Assembly: GCF_002289575.1 (NCBI RefSeq)
Contig: NZ_NTGA01000021.1
Location: 28,292-92,291, forward strand
Reading direction: 5' to 3'
Length of the DNA: 64,000 nucleotides
Origin: Dietzia natronolimnaea
GTDB taxonomy: Bacteria; Actinomycetota; Actinomycetes; Mycobacteriales; Mycobacteriaceae
This document shows, piece by piece, positions 8,166 to 16,503 of this stretch. Positions within the stretch are counted from its first letter, which is position 1. Every line of letters begins with the position of its first letter. The position numbers were made by a program, and so were the translations under genes. The notes under the pieces are model-generated. The model made no database searches. It worked only from the letters and a program-made list of their open reading frames with translations, and was not told the DNA's origin.

Positions 8166-8519
8166 ATGAAGATCGGCGAGGTCGCCGAGCGCACCGCGCT
8201 CTCGATCCGGAGCCTGCGGCACTACGACGAACTCGGTCTGGCCAGCCCGTCCGCGCATTCCCCCGGCGGGTTCCGCCTCTACACGCCGGGGGACGTCGAG
8301 CGGATCCTGCTCATCCGCCGGATGAAGCCCCTGGGGTTCAGCCTGGATCGGATGCGCGACTTCTGTCGGGCCCTGGACCATCGCGCCGACGATCCCGCGG
8401 GATCGGCCGCGCTGATCGCCGAGATCGAGGTCGAGGCCACCGAGCGGCTCGAGCGTCTGCGGACCCACCTGGGTTACGCCGAGGAGTTCGTCGACATCGT
8501 CGCGCGCCTCAAGGCCTGA
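8166..8519 (+). CDS. MerR-family transcriptional regulator
   Basis: A 117-residue regulator with the canonical N-terminal MerR helix-turn-helix (KIGEVAERTALSIRSLRHYDELGL) continuing into the wing and a short dimerisation helix. No metal-binding cysteines are present, so a metal ligand is unlikely. GGAGAGCAGACC precedes the ATG. It is divergent from the SulP gene with a MerR-type dyad between them. Its stop codon lies at the edge of a 15-bp tandem repeat shared with the end of the arsO-like gene. Confidence 0.9.
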   Translation: MKIGEVAERTALSIRSLRHYDELGLASPSAHSPGGFRLYTPGDVERILLIRRMKPLGFSLDRMRDFCRALDHRADDPAGSAALIAEIEVEATERLERLRTHLGYAEEFVDIVARLKA

Positions 8520-8520
8520 C

Positions 8521-8559
8521 CACCGGGCGCCTGATCACCGGGCGCCTGATCCCCGGGCG
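8521..8559. repeat. 15-bp tandem repeat at the arsO 3' end
   Basis: Two perfect copies of CACCGGGCGCCTGAT (8521-8535, 8536-8550) followed by a partial third. The stop codon of the arsO-like gene falls inside the array and the merR stop borders it. A related array lies on the other side of arsO at 9661-9705; the shared core is GCGCCTGAYCA. Confidence 0.85.
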
Positions 8560-9608
8560 AGCGCAGCGGTCACGGCCGCCTTCGCCCACTGGCCGACGCC
8601 GATCAGGGTCGCCGACGCCGCACCACACCAGTCCCCGTAGCCGAGCAGGAACAGCCCGGGCACGTCCGGGACCGCCGGCCCCTCGGCCACCACCCGGCCG
8701 CCCACCCGCGGGAGACCCAGGCCACGGAGGTGTCCGAGAGCGGGCCGGAACCCGGTGCACCAGATCACCGCGTCGACCCTCTCGCGGCGGCCGTCGTCCC
8801 ACTCCACCCCGTCGGGATGGAACCGGGTGAACATCGGGGTGGCCGCCAACAGACCCGCGTCGCGGGCGGCGCGCACCGGTGGGACGACGACGATGTCGCC
8901 CAACTCGGCGACACCGCCGCTACTCCCGGACCGGACCGAGGCTGAGGCGACCCGGAACAGCTCCCGTCCGTCGACGTGGTCGGGCAGATAGCGCGGGGGC
9001 TCGGTGGTGCACCATGTCAGTTCGCCGTGACTCTCTTCGAGGTGCCCGGCGAGGTCGGCGGCGATCTGCGCGCCCGAGTTGGCCCCGCCCACCACCACGA
9101 CTCGCCGACCGCCGAACGGCTCCGGACCCCGGTAGGCGGCGCTGTGGATCTGTTCGCCCCGGAATGCCGCGATGCCCGGACAGGTCGGCACGAACGGCCG
9201 CGACCACGTGCCGGTGGCGCTGATCACCGCGCGCGCTCGCCACCGGCGGCCATCGACGGCGTGGACGACGAACCCGTCCGGATCTCCGCGCTCGACCGCA
9301 GCGACCGGGACTTCGCGTCGGACGGGTAGCCCGTAGTACTCCTCGTACCCGCGCAGGTACTCCACCACATGGGACGCGTCGGGGTTGCCGCCGTCCGTCC
9401 GGGGCATCCGGCGACCCGGGAGGGACGAGTAGTCGGCGGGCGAGAACAGTCGCAGCGAGGGCCAGGTGTGCGGCCAGGCGCCCCCCGGCCCGTGGGACGC
9501 GTCGAGGATCTCGAAGTCCGCGCCGGCCCGGGTGAGGTGGAAGCCGGCAGCCAGGCCGGCCTGTCCGCCCCCGATCACCACGACGTCCGTCGAGCGAGCG
9601 TCGTTCAC
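8535..9608 (-). CDS. arsO: ArsO-like FAD/NAD(P)H-dependent monooxygenase
   Basis: A 357-residue two-dinucleotide-binding flavoprotein. The FAD motif is VVVIGGGQAGLAAG at about residues 9-22; the NAD(P)H motif is VVVVGGANSGAQ near residue 165; a C-terminal WCTGFRP segment closes the FAD site. Proteins of this size and architecture in ars clusters are called ArsO and are presumed to oxidise arsenicals, but the reaction is not firmly established. GTG at 9608 is chosen because the FAD motif then starts at the usual distance. Neighbouring arsC and the flanking 15-bp repeats suggest it belongs to, or was inserted into, the arsenic island. Confidence 0.75.
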   Translation of the reverse strand: MNDARSTDVVVIGGGQAGLAAGFHLTRAGADFEILDASHGPGGAWPHTWPSLRLFSPADYSSLPGRRMPRTDGGNPDASHVVEYLRGYEEYYGLPVRREVPVAAVERGDPDGFVVHAVDGRRWRARAVISATGTWSRPFVPTCPGIAAFRGEQIHSAAYRGPEPFGGRRVVVVGGANSGAQIAADLAGHLEESHGELTWCTTEPPRYLPDHVDGRELFRVASASVRSGSSGGVAELGDIVVVPPVRAARDAGLLAATPMFTRFHPDGVEWDDGRRERVDAVIWCTGFRPALGHLRGLGLPRVGGRVVAEGPAVPDVPGLFLLGYGDWCGAASATLIGVGQWAKAAVTAALARGSGAR

Positions 9609-9660
9609 GGCAGCGTCACCCACCCTCCCTCGTTCCCCTCCTGCCAGCGCCCAGCCACAC

Positions 9661-9705
9661 CGCCCCTGATCAGACCGCGCCTGACCAGGCCGCGCCTGAG
9701 TAGAC
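9661..9705. repeat. Three degenerate 15-bp repeats upstream of arsO
   Basis: Units CGCCCCTGATCAGAC, CGCGCCTGACCAGGC and CGCGCCTGAGTAGAC follow each other without gaps. They share the core GCGCCTGAYCA with the array at 8521-8559 on the far side of arsO. Confidence 0.8.
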
Positions 9706-9733
9706 GCCGGTTCACGGAGTTGTCGCTCGGACG

Positions 9734-10147
9734 CTAGTGGACCAACTGCACCCCGAGGTCGGCGAGCAGACCCTCCACGAGGCGCTTGATCTCGTCCCTG
9801 ATCGGCCTGACCGCGTCGACACCCTGACCTGCGGGGTCGTCGAGGGCCCAGTCCAGGTAGCGCTTGCCCGGGAAGACCGGGCAGACGTCTCCGCAGCCCA
9901 TGGTGATGCACACGTCACTCGACCGCACCGCCTCGGCGGTGAGCACCTTTGGCGTGGCCGCCGAGATGTCGATGCCGTCCTCGGCCATCGCCTCGGCGAC
10001 GGCCGGGTTGATCGAATCCGCGGGTGCCGACCCGGCCGAGCGGACCTCTACCGCCCCACCGGACAGATGCGCGGTGTAGGCCGCGGCCATCTGCGAGCGG
10101 CCCGCGTTGTGGACGCAGACGAAGAGGACGGAAGGACGATCGGTCAC
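9734..10147 (-). CDS. arsC: Thioredoxin-type arsenate reductase
   Basis: A 137-residue low-molecular-weight phosphatase-fold reductase. The P-loop CVHNAGRS (C-X5-R-S) and the second segment GCGDVCPVFPGKRYLDW with its cysteine pair are those of thioredoxin- or mycothiol-coupled ArsC enzymes, which reduce arsenate to arsenite for export. The GTG at 10147 has AGGGGAG five bases upstream. An ArsR-type operator lies 23 bp upstream. It is the third arsenate reductase in the island and lacks the N-terminal domain of the second. The arsO-like gene follows after 125 bp holding short repeats. Confidence 0.93.
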   Translation of the reverse strand: MTDRPSVLFVCVHNAGRSQMAAAYTAHLSGGAVEVRSAGSAPADSINPAVAEAMAEDGIDISAATPKVLTAEAVRSSDVCITMGCGDVCPVFPGKRYLDWALDDPAGQGVDAVRPIRDEIKRLVEGLLADLGVQLVH

Positions 10148-10169
10148 GGTGACTCCCCTGGCAGAAAGT

Positions 10170-10185
10170 ATCGACGACCATCGAT
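10170..10185. promoter_or_regulatory. ArsR operator candidate, copy 3 (third arsC)
   Basis: ATCGA (10170-10174), six bases, TCGAT (10181-10185), 23 bp before the GTG of the third arsC. Half-sites and spacer length equal those at 5287-5302 and 6464-6479. Confidence 0.65.
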
Positions 10186-10215
10186 AGTAGACGATCGACG
10201 TCCACGCGCGGCGGG

Positions 10216-11373
10216 TCACAGCGCCCGGCCGATGACCTCCTTCATGATCTCGTTGGTGCCGCCGTAGATCCGCATGACCCGGGCGGCGGCGAACTTCTGC
10301 GCGATCGGGTACTCCATCATGTAGCCGTAGCCCCCGAACAGTTGCAAGCAGCGGTCCACCACGTCGTCGAGCATGTCGGTGGCCTGGAGCTTGGCCATCG
10401 ACGCGGTCACGGCGTCCAGCTCCCCGGCGATCTCGCGGGAGATGCAGTGGTCGATGAAGGTGCGGGAGGCCATGACGGAGGTCTTGCACACCGCCAGTTC
10501 GAACCGCGTGTTCTGCAGATCCAGGATGGGCTTGCCGAACGCCTGCCGCTCGCGGACGTACCCGAGGGTCTCCACCACGGCGGCCTCGGCCATGGCGAGC
10601 GCGTCCACGGCGATCGCCAGGCGCTCGCGCGGGAGCTGGTTCATCAGCTGGTAGAAGCCCTGACCCTCCTCACCGCCGAGCAGGTTGGCGGCGGGCACGC
10701 GCATGTCGTTGAAGAACAGCTCGGCGGTGTCCGCGCCGTGGCGGCCCATCTTCTCCAGCACGCGTCCACGCTCGAACCCGGGGGTCGAGGCCTCCACGGC
10801 GAACAGCGCCATGCCCTTGTGTCCGGCGTCGAGGTCGGTCTTGGCCACCACCACCACGAAGTCGGCGGAGCCGCCGTTGGAGATGAAGGTCTTGGAGCCG
10901 TTGATGACGTAGGTGTCACCGTCCCGCCTGGCGGTGGTGCGCACGCCCTGGAGGTCGGAGCCCGCGCCGGGCTCGGTCATGGCGATGGCCGAGATCCACT
11001 CACCGGAGCACATCTTCGGCAGCCACTGCCGCTTCTGCTCGTCGGTGGCGTAGTTGGCGATGTAGTGCGGGGTGATGGTGGAGCCCACGCCCATCCCGAA
11101 GGCGGTGTCGCCGGAGTAGACGAGCTCCTCGGTGACCAGGTACTCCATCCCCGGGTCTCCGCCCTGGCCGCCGAACTCCTCCGGAACGTCGAGGCAGATG
11201 AGCCCGGCTTCGCCTGTGCGGAGCCAGGTCTCGCGGTCCACGTGCTTCTGCGCGGCCCACTTCTCCTGGTTGGGTGTCATCTCCTTGGCGAAGAAGGCGC
11301 GGGCGTGATCACGGAGCAACCGGTGGTCGTCGGTCTCCCAGGAGGGGCGATAGTCGGGGAAGAGTGCGGACAT
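10216..11373 (-). CDS. Acyl-CoA dehydrogenase (FadE type)
   Basis: A 385-residue flavoenzyme for alpha,beta-dehydrogenation of acyl-CoA thioesters. Recognisable are the ITEPGAGSD-like segment (AMTEPGAGSDLQG), the FAD-contacting GGYGYM, and the C-terminal IYGGTNEIMKE. In the last motif Gly takes the place of the medium-chain enzyme's catalytic Glu, as in long-chain and isovaleryl-type enzymes whose base lies elsewhere. The ATG at 11373 (MSALFPDYRP) gives the family length. It is divergent from a PIG-L gene; its acyl-chain preference is unknown. Confidence 0.93.
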   Translation of the reverse strand: MSALFPDYRPSWETDDHRLLRDHARAFFAKEMTPNQEKWAAQKHVDRETWLRTGEAGLICLDVPEEFGGQGGDPGMEYLVTEELVYSGDTAFGMGVGSTITPHYIANYATDEQKRQWLPKMCSGEWISAIAMTEPGAGSDLQGVRTTARRDGDTYVINGSKTFISNGGSADFVVVVAKTDLDAGHKGMALFAVEASTPGFERGRVLEKMGRHGADTAELFFNDMRVPAANLLGGEEGQGFYQLMNQLPRERLAIAVDALAMAEAAVVETLGYVRERQAFGKPILDLQNTRFELAVCKTSVMASRTFIDHCISREIAGELDAVTASMAKLQATDMLDDVVDRCLQLFGGYGYMMEYPIAQKFAAARVMRIYGGTNEIMKEVIGRAL

Positions 11374-11506
11374 GGCAAGGCCTCCGGGGCGAGATGACGG
11401 CGGGTTCAGCAGGGGATACGACGAGGACGAGGTGCGCGGTCGAGCATACGACGACGGTCTGACGCGACCACTCGCGCGCCGACGCACCCGGGGCCATACT
11501 CGGGGC

Positions 11507-12232
11507 ATGACCCCTTCCCCGGATCCCGTGGCGCCCGAGCCGTTCCCCACCAACTGGACCCGCTGCCTGGTCCTGGTGGCGCACCCCGACGACCCCGAGT
11601 ACGGGATGTCCGCGGCGGTGGCCCGCTGGACGGCCGAGGGCCGGAGCGTCGCCTACGTGCTGGCCTCCAGCGGTGAGGCCGGCATCGAGGGGATGCCGCC
11701 TGAGGTCGCGGGCCCGGTCCGGGAGGAGGAGCAGCGGCGCTCCTCGGCGATCGTCGGTGTCGACCGGGTGGAGTTCCTGGGCTTCCCCGACAGCAGGATC
11801 GTCAACGACGCGGAGCTCCGCGACGCCGTTGCCGACTCCATCCGCCGGCACCGCCCCGACGTCGTGGTCTCCCTGTTCTCCGGGGACGAGTTCGCTCCGG
11901 GGCAGCCCAACCAGAGTGATCACATGGAATTCGGGGAGGCCGTGGGGGCCGCGTACGACGACCTGGTCGCGGCCGTGGGGGTCGATGCCGCAGAGGGGCG
12001 GCCGCAGATGTGGTTCGAGTCCTCGCCGGAGATGACGCACTACGTCGACGTGAGCGGGTTCGTCGAACTCGCCGTGGACGCGCTCGCCGAGCATTCCGAG
12101 TACCTCTCGGTACTCGACCCGGCCACGCCCGTGCGGGATCAGGCCCGCGCGCAGGTGGAGCAGGTGTGCGCGCCGCGGGACGGACTGTCCGACGGGAACC
12201 CGGTGGTGGGCTTCCGGCGGATGCGGCCCTGA
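11507..12232 (+). CDS. PIG-L/LmbE family deacetylase
   Basis: A 241-residue zinc-dependent deacetylase-fold protein. The metal motif reads HPDDPEYG at about residues 27-34, with Pro where classic members have Glu (HPDDE), a variant seen in a branch of actinobacterial PIG-L proteins. A downstream NQSDH segment near residue 140 supplies the third ligand region. The ATG at 11507 places the motif near the N-terminus as usual. Possible substrates include mycothiol-type conjugates or N-acetyl sugars. It converges with the secreted-protein gene, with stops 8 bp apart. Confidence 0.85.
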   Translation: MTPSPDPVAPEPFPTNWTRCLVLVAHPDDPEYGMSAAVARWTAEGRSVAYVLASSGEAGIEGMPPEVAGPVREEEQRRSSAIVGVDRVEFLGFPDSRIVNDAELRDAVADSIRRHRPDVVVSLFSGDEFAPGQPNQSDHMEFGEAVGAAYDDLVAAVGVDAAEGRPQMWFESSPEMTHYVDVSGFVELAVDALAEHSEYLSVLDPATPVRDQARAQVEQVCAPRDGLSDGNPVVGFRRMRP

Positions 12233-12239
12233 GCCGGGG

Positions 12240-12965
12240 TCAGGCGGGCTCACCCGACCGCGCTCGTGGGGTGTCGGCCGCCTCGGTGGGCCGCAGTCGC
12301 TCGACGATCTCGTCCGCCCACTCGGCGTGAGGTGAGTGCAGGGTGCCGTCACCCGGGAGACCGATGTACGTGAGCCAGTAGCGCTGCGCACCCTCCCCGA
12401 CGACCGCCGTGTACACGAGCGCGCCCTCGGGGCCGATGAACTCCTGCTCGGCGAGGGGGAGCACGCGAAACGACACGGACCAGCCGTCGCCGACGCCGGT
12501 GGCGATCTCCTGCGCCCGCTCCTCGACCGGCTGCCCCGGGACCGGCAGGAAGAACTGTCCGATTCCACCGGCCAGGGTGATCGCCGCCCGCCGGTTGTCC
12601 GGATCGCGCGGCTCGACCAGGTCCTCGGTGAGCGCGCCCGTCAGCACGATCCCGTCCGAGCGGTCGGTCTCCCCGTCCCCCGCTTCCCTGTCGGGGGTCA
12701 GCGCGGTGGTGCCGAAGATCAGATGCTCGCCCGACTCGGCCTGCCAGCCCTCGGGGACACGGACGGCGAGCCCGGTGTAGGGGTCAACGTGATCCGAGCC
12801 CGCGGCCACCTGGATCTTCGGGGACAGGGTGCGGACCCCCGGTGCATACGTCGCAGCCGAGACGAGCACGGTCACTACCGCGGCGGCCACCGCCAGGACG
12901 GCGACCAGCGCCACGAGGAGAAGTGACCGTCTCCGGCCGGTGGAGCGGGGGTTCCCTGAGTTCAT
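12240..12965 (-). CDS. Membrane-anchored secreted protein of unknown function
   Basis: A 241-residue protein with one N-terminal membrane segment (about residues 14-38, LLLVALVAVLAVAAAVVTVLV) after a short Arg-rich cytoplasmic tail, leaving about 200 residues outside. The exported part has a LAVRVPEGWQAE segment of the type seen in small lipoprotein-like domains of actinobacteria. I recognise no enzyme motif. It is the last gene of a three-gene overlapping run hisN - alkB-like - this gene; its ATG overlaps the alkB-like stop by 4 bp. Confidence 0.75.
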   Translation of the reverse strand: MNSGNPRSTGRRRSLLLVALVAVLAVAAAVVTVLVSAATYAPGVRTLSPKIQVAAGSDHVDPYTGLAVRVPEGWQAESGEHLIFGTTALTPDREAGDGETDRSDGIVLTGALTEDLVEPRDPDNRRAAITLAGGIGQFFLPVPGQPVEERAQEIATGVGDGWSVSFRVLPLAEQEFIGPEGALVYTAVVGEGAQRYWLTYIGLPGDGTLHSPHAEWADEIVERLRPTEAADTPRARSGEPA

Positions 12966-13684
12966 CCGCCCAGCGTAGGCGGGCGGCGCGCGCGCGGCGC
13001 GGCCGGGCGGGACTCCCGCGGCGTGGGCGGGCGGGTCTCCCGCAGCGTGATGTTGACCCGCCCGGGCCCGGCCCCCAGCACGTCCCGGCACCAGGCCGGT
13101 GCGGTCCCGTCGAAGACCCTGGGCACCCCGTGGAACGCCATCCTCGACGGGCCACCGAACACCACGAGGTCCCCGGACTCCAACCGCACGTCGGTATACG
13201 GTCTGCCGCGGTGTTCCGGGGTACCGAAGCGGAAGGTGCAGGCGTCACCGAGGCTCAGCGAGACCACCGGTGCGGAGCTGGCCTCGTCGCGATCCTGGTG
13301 CAGACCCATGGTGGCACCACGACCGTAGAGGTTCACCAGCGCGGCGTCGGGGGTGTACGCCGACCCCACCAGCGACGCGTCCACGGCGGCCGCCGCGTCG
13401 AGCCCCGCCCGCGCCGCCCGGACCAGCCAGTCCGGGAGCGGCGGGACCACCTCGTCGTCGTCGTACCGGTACGGCGTCCAGAGCCGCCCCAGGCAGAGCG
13501 TCCGCACCGACATCCTCCCCCCGCCTGGCAGCACGATCGACCGCGGCGGCCGCGCGGACGCCCAGTCCACGCAAGCCCGGAGCAGGAACTCCTGCTGCGC
13601 GCGGTCCATCCAGTCCGGAACATGGACGGCGCCGGGGGCGAGGATCGCCGGAGGACGGTCGATCCCGAAGAGGGCGTCGGTCAC
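12962..13684 (-). CDS. AlkB-like Fe(II)/2-oxoglutarate dioxygenase
   Basis: Oxidative demethylase of alkylated bases in DNA or RNA. The double-stranded beta-helix ligands are visible: HQD at about residue 120 (GLHQDRDE), the second His in MAFHGVPRV, and the 2-oxoglutarate-binding RVNITLRETR near the C-terminus. Length (240) matches E. coli AlkB (216) plus a short Pro/Arg-rich tail. The GTG at 13684 overlaps the hisN stop by 4 bp, and its own stop overlaps the next ATG, so all three genes are translationally coupled. The link between base repair and a histidinol-phosphatase-type enzyme is unexplained. Confidence 0.92.
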   Translation of the reverse strand: MTDALFGIDRPPAILAPGAVHVPDWMDRAQQEFLLRACVDWASARPPRSIVLPGGGRMSVRTLCLGRLWTPYRYDDDEVVPPLPDWLVRAARAGLDAAAAVDASLVGSAYTPDAALVNLYGRGATMGLHQDRDEASSAPVVSLSLGDACTFRFGTPEHRGRPYTDVRLESGDLVVFGGPSRMAFHGVPRVFDGTAPAWCRDVLGAGPGRVNITLRETRPPTPRESRPAAPRARRPPTLGG

Positions 13685-14520
13685 CGCGGATCCGCGCCGA
13701 GCACTTCCCACGCCTGCTCCGCCAGGGCCGGCGTCGCGGCGGCCACGACGGTCCCGCCGTCCAGTGGCTGTCGCCCGTCGGGTCCGGTGATCACACCGCC
13801 CGCCGCCTCGACGATCGGGATGAGCGCGATGATGTCGTAGGGATTCAGGTCCGACTCGACCACGAGGTCCACCCGGCCCGCGGCGAGCATGCAGTAGGCG
13901 TAGCAGTCCCCGCCGAAACGTTGCAGGCGGACCCGCGAGGCGAGGTCGTCGTAGCGCCGTCGCAACCCGCCGTCGTCTCCGAACATCGACGGGTGCGTGG
14001 TGTACATGATCGCCTCGGACAGCTCGTCGCACCCGGAGACATGGAGGTCGAAGGCCTCCGGACCGTCCGACCGGCGACGCACGGTGGACCGGCCGTGGAC
14101 CGCGGAGAAGGTCTCCCCCAACACCGGCTGGTCCATCCACCCCGCCACCGCGCGGCCGTTCTCCACCACCCCGACCAGCGTGCCCCACCCGGCCATGCCC
14201 GTCATGAAGGCCTTGGTGCCGTCGATCGGGTCGAGGTACCAGGTGCGCGAGGCGTCGGAGGGGCCGGACTCGCCGTTCTCCTCGCCCACCACCCGGTCCC
14301 CCGGCGCCATCGACGAGATCCCGGCACGCAGCAACGCCTCGATGTCGCGGTCGGCCTCGGTCACCGGGTCGTACCCCCGGGCGCCGCCCTTGTCCTCGGG
14401 GACCAGATCCTGGAGCTCGCCGTGGAAATGTCGGCGGGCGATCCTGCCGGTGGCGGCGAGCAACTCGTCGAGATGCTCGATCAGGTCGGGGTCCAGTGGT
14501 CGGTCGGGCCTGGCAGTCAT
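13681..14520 (-). CDS. hisN: Histidinol-phosphatase, inositol monophosphatase family
   Basis: A 279-residue Mg-dependent phosphatase. The family signatures are present: GEENG near residue 85, DPIDGTKAF near residue 100, and a C-terminal NPYDIIALIPIVEAAGG that replaces the usual WD-x-A segment. Actinobacterial proteins of this type dephosphorylate histidinol phosphate in histidine synthesis (HisN); inositol monophosphatase activity is the alternative. The start at 14520 (MTARPDRPL) removes a short upstream extension. It is the first gene of the overlapping run with the alkB-like gene. Confidence 0.85.
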   Translation of the reverse strand: MTARPDRPLDPDLIEHLDELLAATGRIARRHFHGELQDLVPEDKGGARGYDPVTEADRDIEALLRAGISSMAPGDRVVGEENGESGPSDASRTWYLDPIDGTKAFMTGMAGWGTLVGVVENGRAVAGWMDQPVLGETFSAVHGRSTVRRRSDGPEAFDLHVSGCDELSEAIMYTTHPSMFGDDGGLRRRYDDLASRVRLQRFGGDCYAYCMLAAGRVDLVVESDLNPYDIIALIPIVEAAGGVITGPDGRQPLDGGTVVAAATPALAEQAWEVLGADPR

Positions 14521-14650
14521 GGCCCCATGGTGCATCACGGGCACCGGTCGCACACCCGTTCGCGACGCGGCATACTCGATCCCACCCCTCTACGGCTACC
14601 CGTCCGGATAGCGTGAGCAGACCGAACCGCACGGACGGAGCCGAGAGACG

Positions 14651-15295
14651 TTGAACGACCTCGTGGATTTCCTCTCCACCCGCAGGCTCCAGCTCGCCAC
14701 GGACTCGTGGCAGCACGTCAGCGCGACCGTGCAGGCGGTCCTGCTCGCCACGCTGCTGTCGGTGGCGGTCGGTGTGGCGGTGTACCGAAGCAGGGCCGGT
14801 TCGGCCGTGGCCACCGGCCTGGCCGCCACCGCCCTGACCGTGCCCTCGTTCGCCCTGCTGGGGCTGCTCATCCCCATCCTGGGCCTGGGTGTCCTACCCA
14901 CCATGACCGCGCTGGTCATCTACGCGGTGCTGCCGATCCTGCGCAACACCATCGTCGGGCTCGACGCCGTCCCCGCCGCGACGGTCGATGCCGCGCGCGG
15001 GGTGGGGATGAGCCGGATCGGCGTCCTGGGCCGGATCGAGATCCCCCTGGCGTGGCCGTCGATCCTCGCCGGGATCCGCATCTCCACCCAGATGTCCATG
15101 GGCATCCTCGCCATCGCCGCCTACGCCAAGGGACCCGGGCTGGGCAACCTCATCTTCGCCGGGCTCTCCCGGGTGGGGACGCCCACCGCACTGCCCATGG
15201 CGCTCACGGCGACCGTTCTCATCGTCGTCCTCGCGCTCGTCCTCGACGCGCTCCTCGTCCTGCTCGGGCGCCTGACCATCAGGGGGAACCAGTGA
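14651..15295 (+). CDS. opuCB: Compatible-solute ABC importer, permease 1
   Basis: A 214-residue binding-protein-dependent transport permease with about five membrane helices and the coupling loop DAARGVGMSRIGVLGRIEIPLAWP. It belongs to the glycine betaine/choline/carnitine group (OpuC/ProW). It starts at a TTG (14651) with GGAGCCGAGAGACG upstream; no ATG is available. Its stop overlaps the GTG of the ATPase gene. The four genes permease - ATPase - permease - binding protein overlap by 4 bp each and should form one operon for osmoprotectant uptake. Confidence 0.92.
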   Translation: MNDLVDFLSTRRLQLATDSWQHVSATVQAVLLATLLSVAVGVAVYRSRAGSAVATGLAATALTVPSFALLGLLIPILGLGVLPTMTALVIYAVLPILRNTIVGLDAVPAATVDAARGVGMSRIGVLGRIEIPLAWPSILAGIRISTQMSMGILAIAAYAKGPGLGNLIFAGLSRVGTPTALPMALTATVLIVVLALVLDALLVLLGRLTIRGNQ

Positions 15296-16503
15296 CCACA
15301 CCCGCCGCGCACGAGACCGACGCCGTGTCCGGGGTGCCCATCACCCTGGACGACGTCACCAAGATCTACCCCGGCCAGGAGCGGCCGGCGGTCGACCACG
15401 TCTCGCTCGAGCTCCCCGCCGGGCGCACCACCGTGTTCGTGGGGCCGTCCGGCTGCGGCAAGACCACCACGATGCGGATGATCAACCGCCTCATCGAGCC
15501 GTCCTCGGGCACCATCACGATCGACGGCCAGGACAACCGGACCCTCGACGCCGACACGCTCCGACGCCACATCGGCTACGCGATCCAGGCATCCGGTCTG
15601 TTCCCGCACATGACGGTGGCCCAGAACGTGGGGACCGTGCCCCGGCTTCTCAAGTGGAGGAAGTCGCGCATCTCGGACCGCGTGGACCAGATGTTGGAAC
15701 TGGTGGGCCTGGACCCGGCCGACTACCGCGACCGCTACCCCGCACAGCTCTCCGGTGGTCAGCAACAGCGGGTCGGGGTGGCACGGGCGCTGGCCGCGGA
15801 CCCGCCGGTGCTGCTCATGGACGAGCCGTTCGGGGCGGTGGACCCCATCACCCGCGCCTCGCTCCAGGACGAACTCATCCGCCTGCAGGAGGAACTGCAC
15901 AAGACCATCGTCTTTGTGACCCACGACTTCAACGAGGCCGTCCGGCTCGGTGACCGGATCGCCGTGCTCGGTCCCGGTTCCTCGGTCCTCCAGTTCGACA
16001 CCCCCGAAGCGATCCTGGCCAACCCTGCAGACGAGACCGTGGCCGGGTTCATCGGCGACGACGCCGCGCTCAAGACCCTCACCCTCCGGCGGGTGGGGGA
16101 CGTGGACCTGGGCAGGGCGACGACGGCGAGGGAGTCGGAGGCCCCGGCCGATTTCGCCGCCCGCGTCCGCGGGGCCGACGACGAGTGGGCGGTGGTCCTG
16201 GACGACTCCGGGCGCCCCCTGCGCTGGGTCCGCGGCGACCTGGTGGCCGGGATGCCGGACCTGCGGTCGGGTGGTCAGCCGGTGACGGGCACCGTGACGG
16301 TCGACTCGACTCTCCAGGAAGCGCTCGACGGGCTGCTCTCGACCGCCAGCGCGACCACCGTGGTGGTGGACAGGTCAGGCGCGTACCGGGGGACGATCGG
16401 GATCGACGACCTGGTGGCGGAGCTCCGGCGCATCCACCACCACCACAACGATCCTGGCTCCTCGGAGCCCACCGGCCCCGCGGACACCGTGGAGCGCTCG
16501 TGA
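15292..16503 (+). CDS. opuCA: Compatible-solute ABC importer, ATPase with CBS region
   Basis: A 403-residue ABC ATPase. Walker A is GPSGCGKTT (about residue 51), the signature is LSGGQQQR, Walker B is LLMDEPFGAVD, and the switch histidine is in VFVTHDF. About 130 residues follow the ATPase core and end in a CBS-type repeat (TVTVDSTLQEALDGLLS), which in OpuA/OpuC-type ATPases senses ionic strength or nucleotides. GTG at 15292 overlaps the previous stop. The C-terminus contains a run of four histidines. Confidence 0.95.
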   Translation: MTTPAAHETDAVSGVPITLDDVTKIYPGQERPAVDHVSLELPAGRTTVFVGPSGCGKTTTMRMINRLIEPSSGTITIDGQDNRTLDADTLRRHIGYAIQASGLFPHMTVAQNVGTVPRLLKWRKSRISDRVDQMLELVGLDPADYRDRYPAQLSGGQQQRVGVARALAADPPVLLMDEPFGAVDPITRASLQDELIRLQEELHKTIVFVTHDFNEAVRLGDRIAVLGPGSSVLQFDTPEAILANPADETVAGFIGDDAALKTLTLRRVGDVDLGRATTARESEAPADFAARVRGADDEWAVVLDDSGRPLRWVRGDLVAGMPDLRSGGQPVTGTVTVDSTLQEALDGLLSTASATTVVVDRSGAYRGTIGIDDLVAELRRIHHHHNDPGSSEPTGPADTVERS

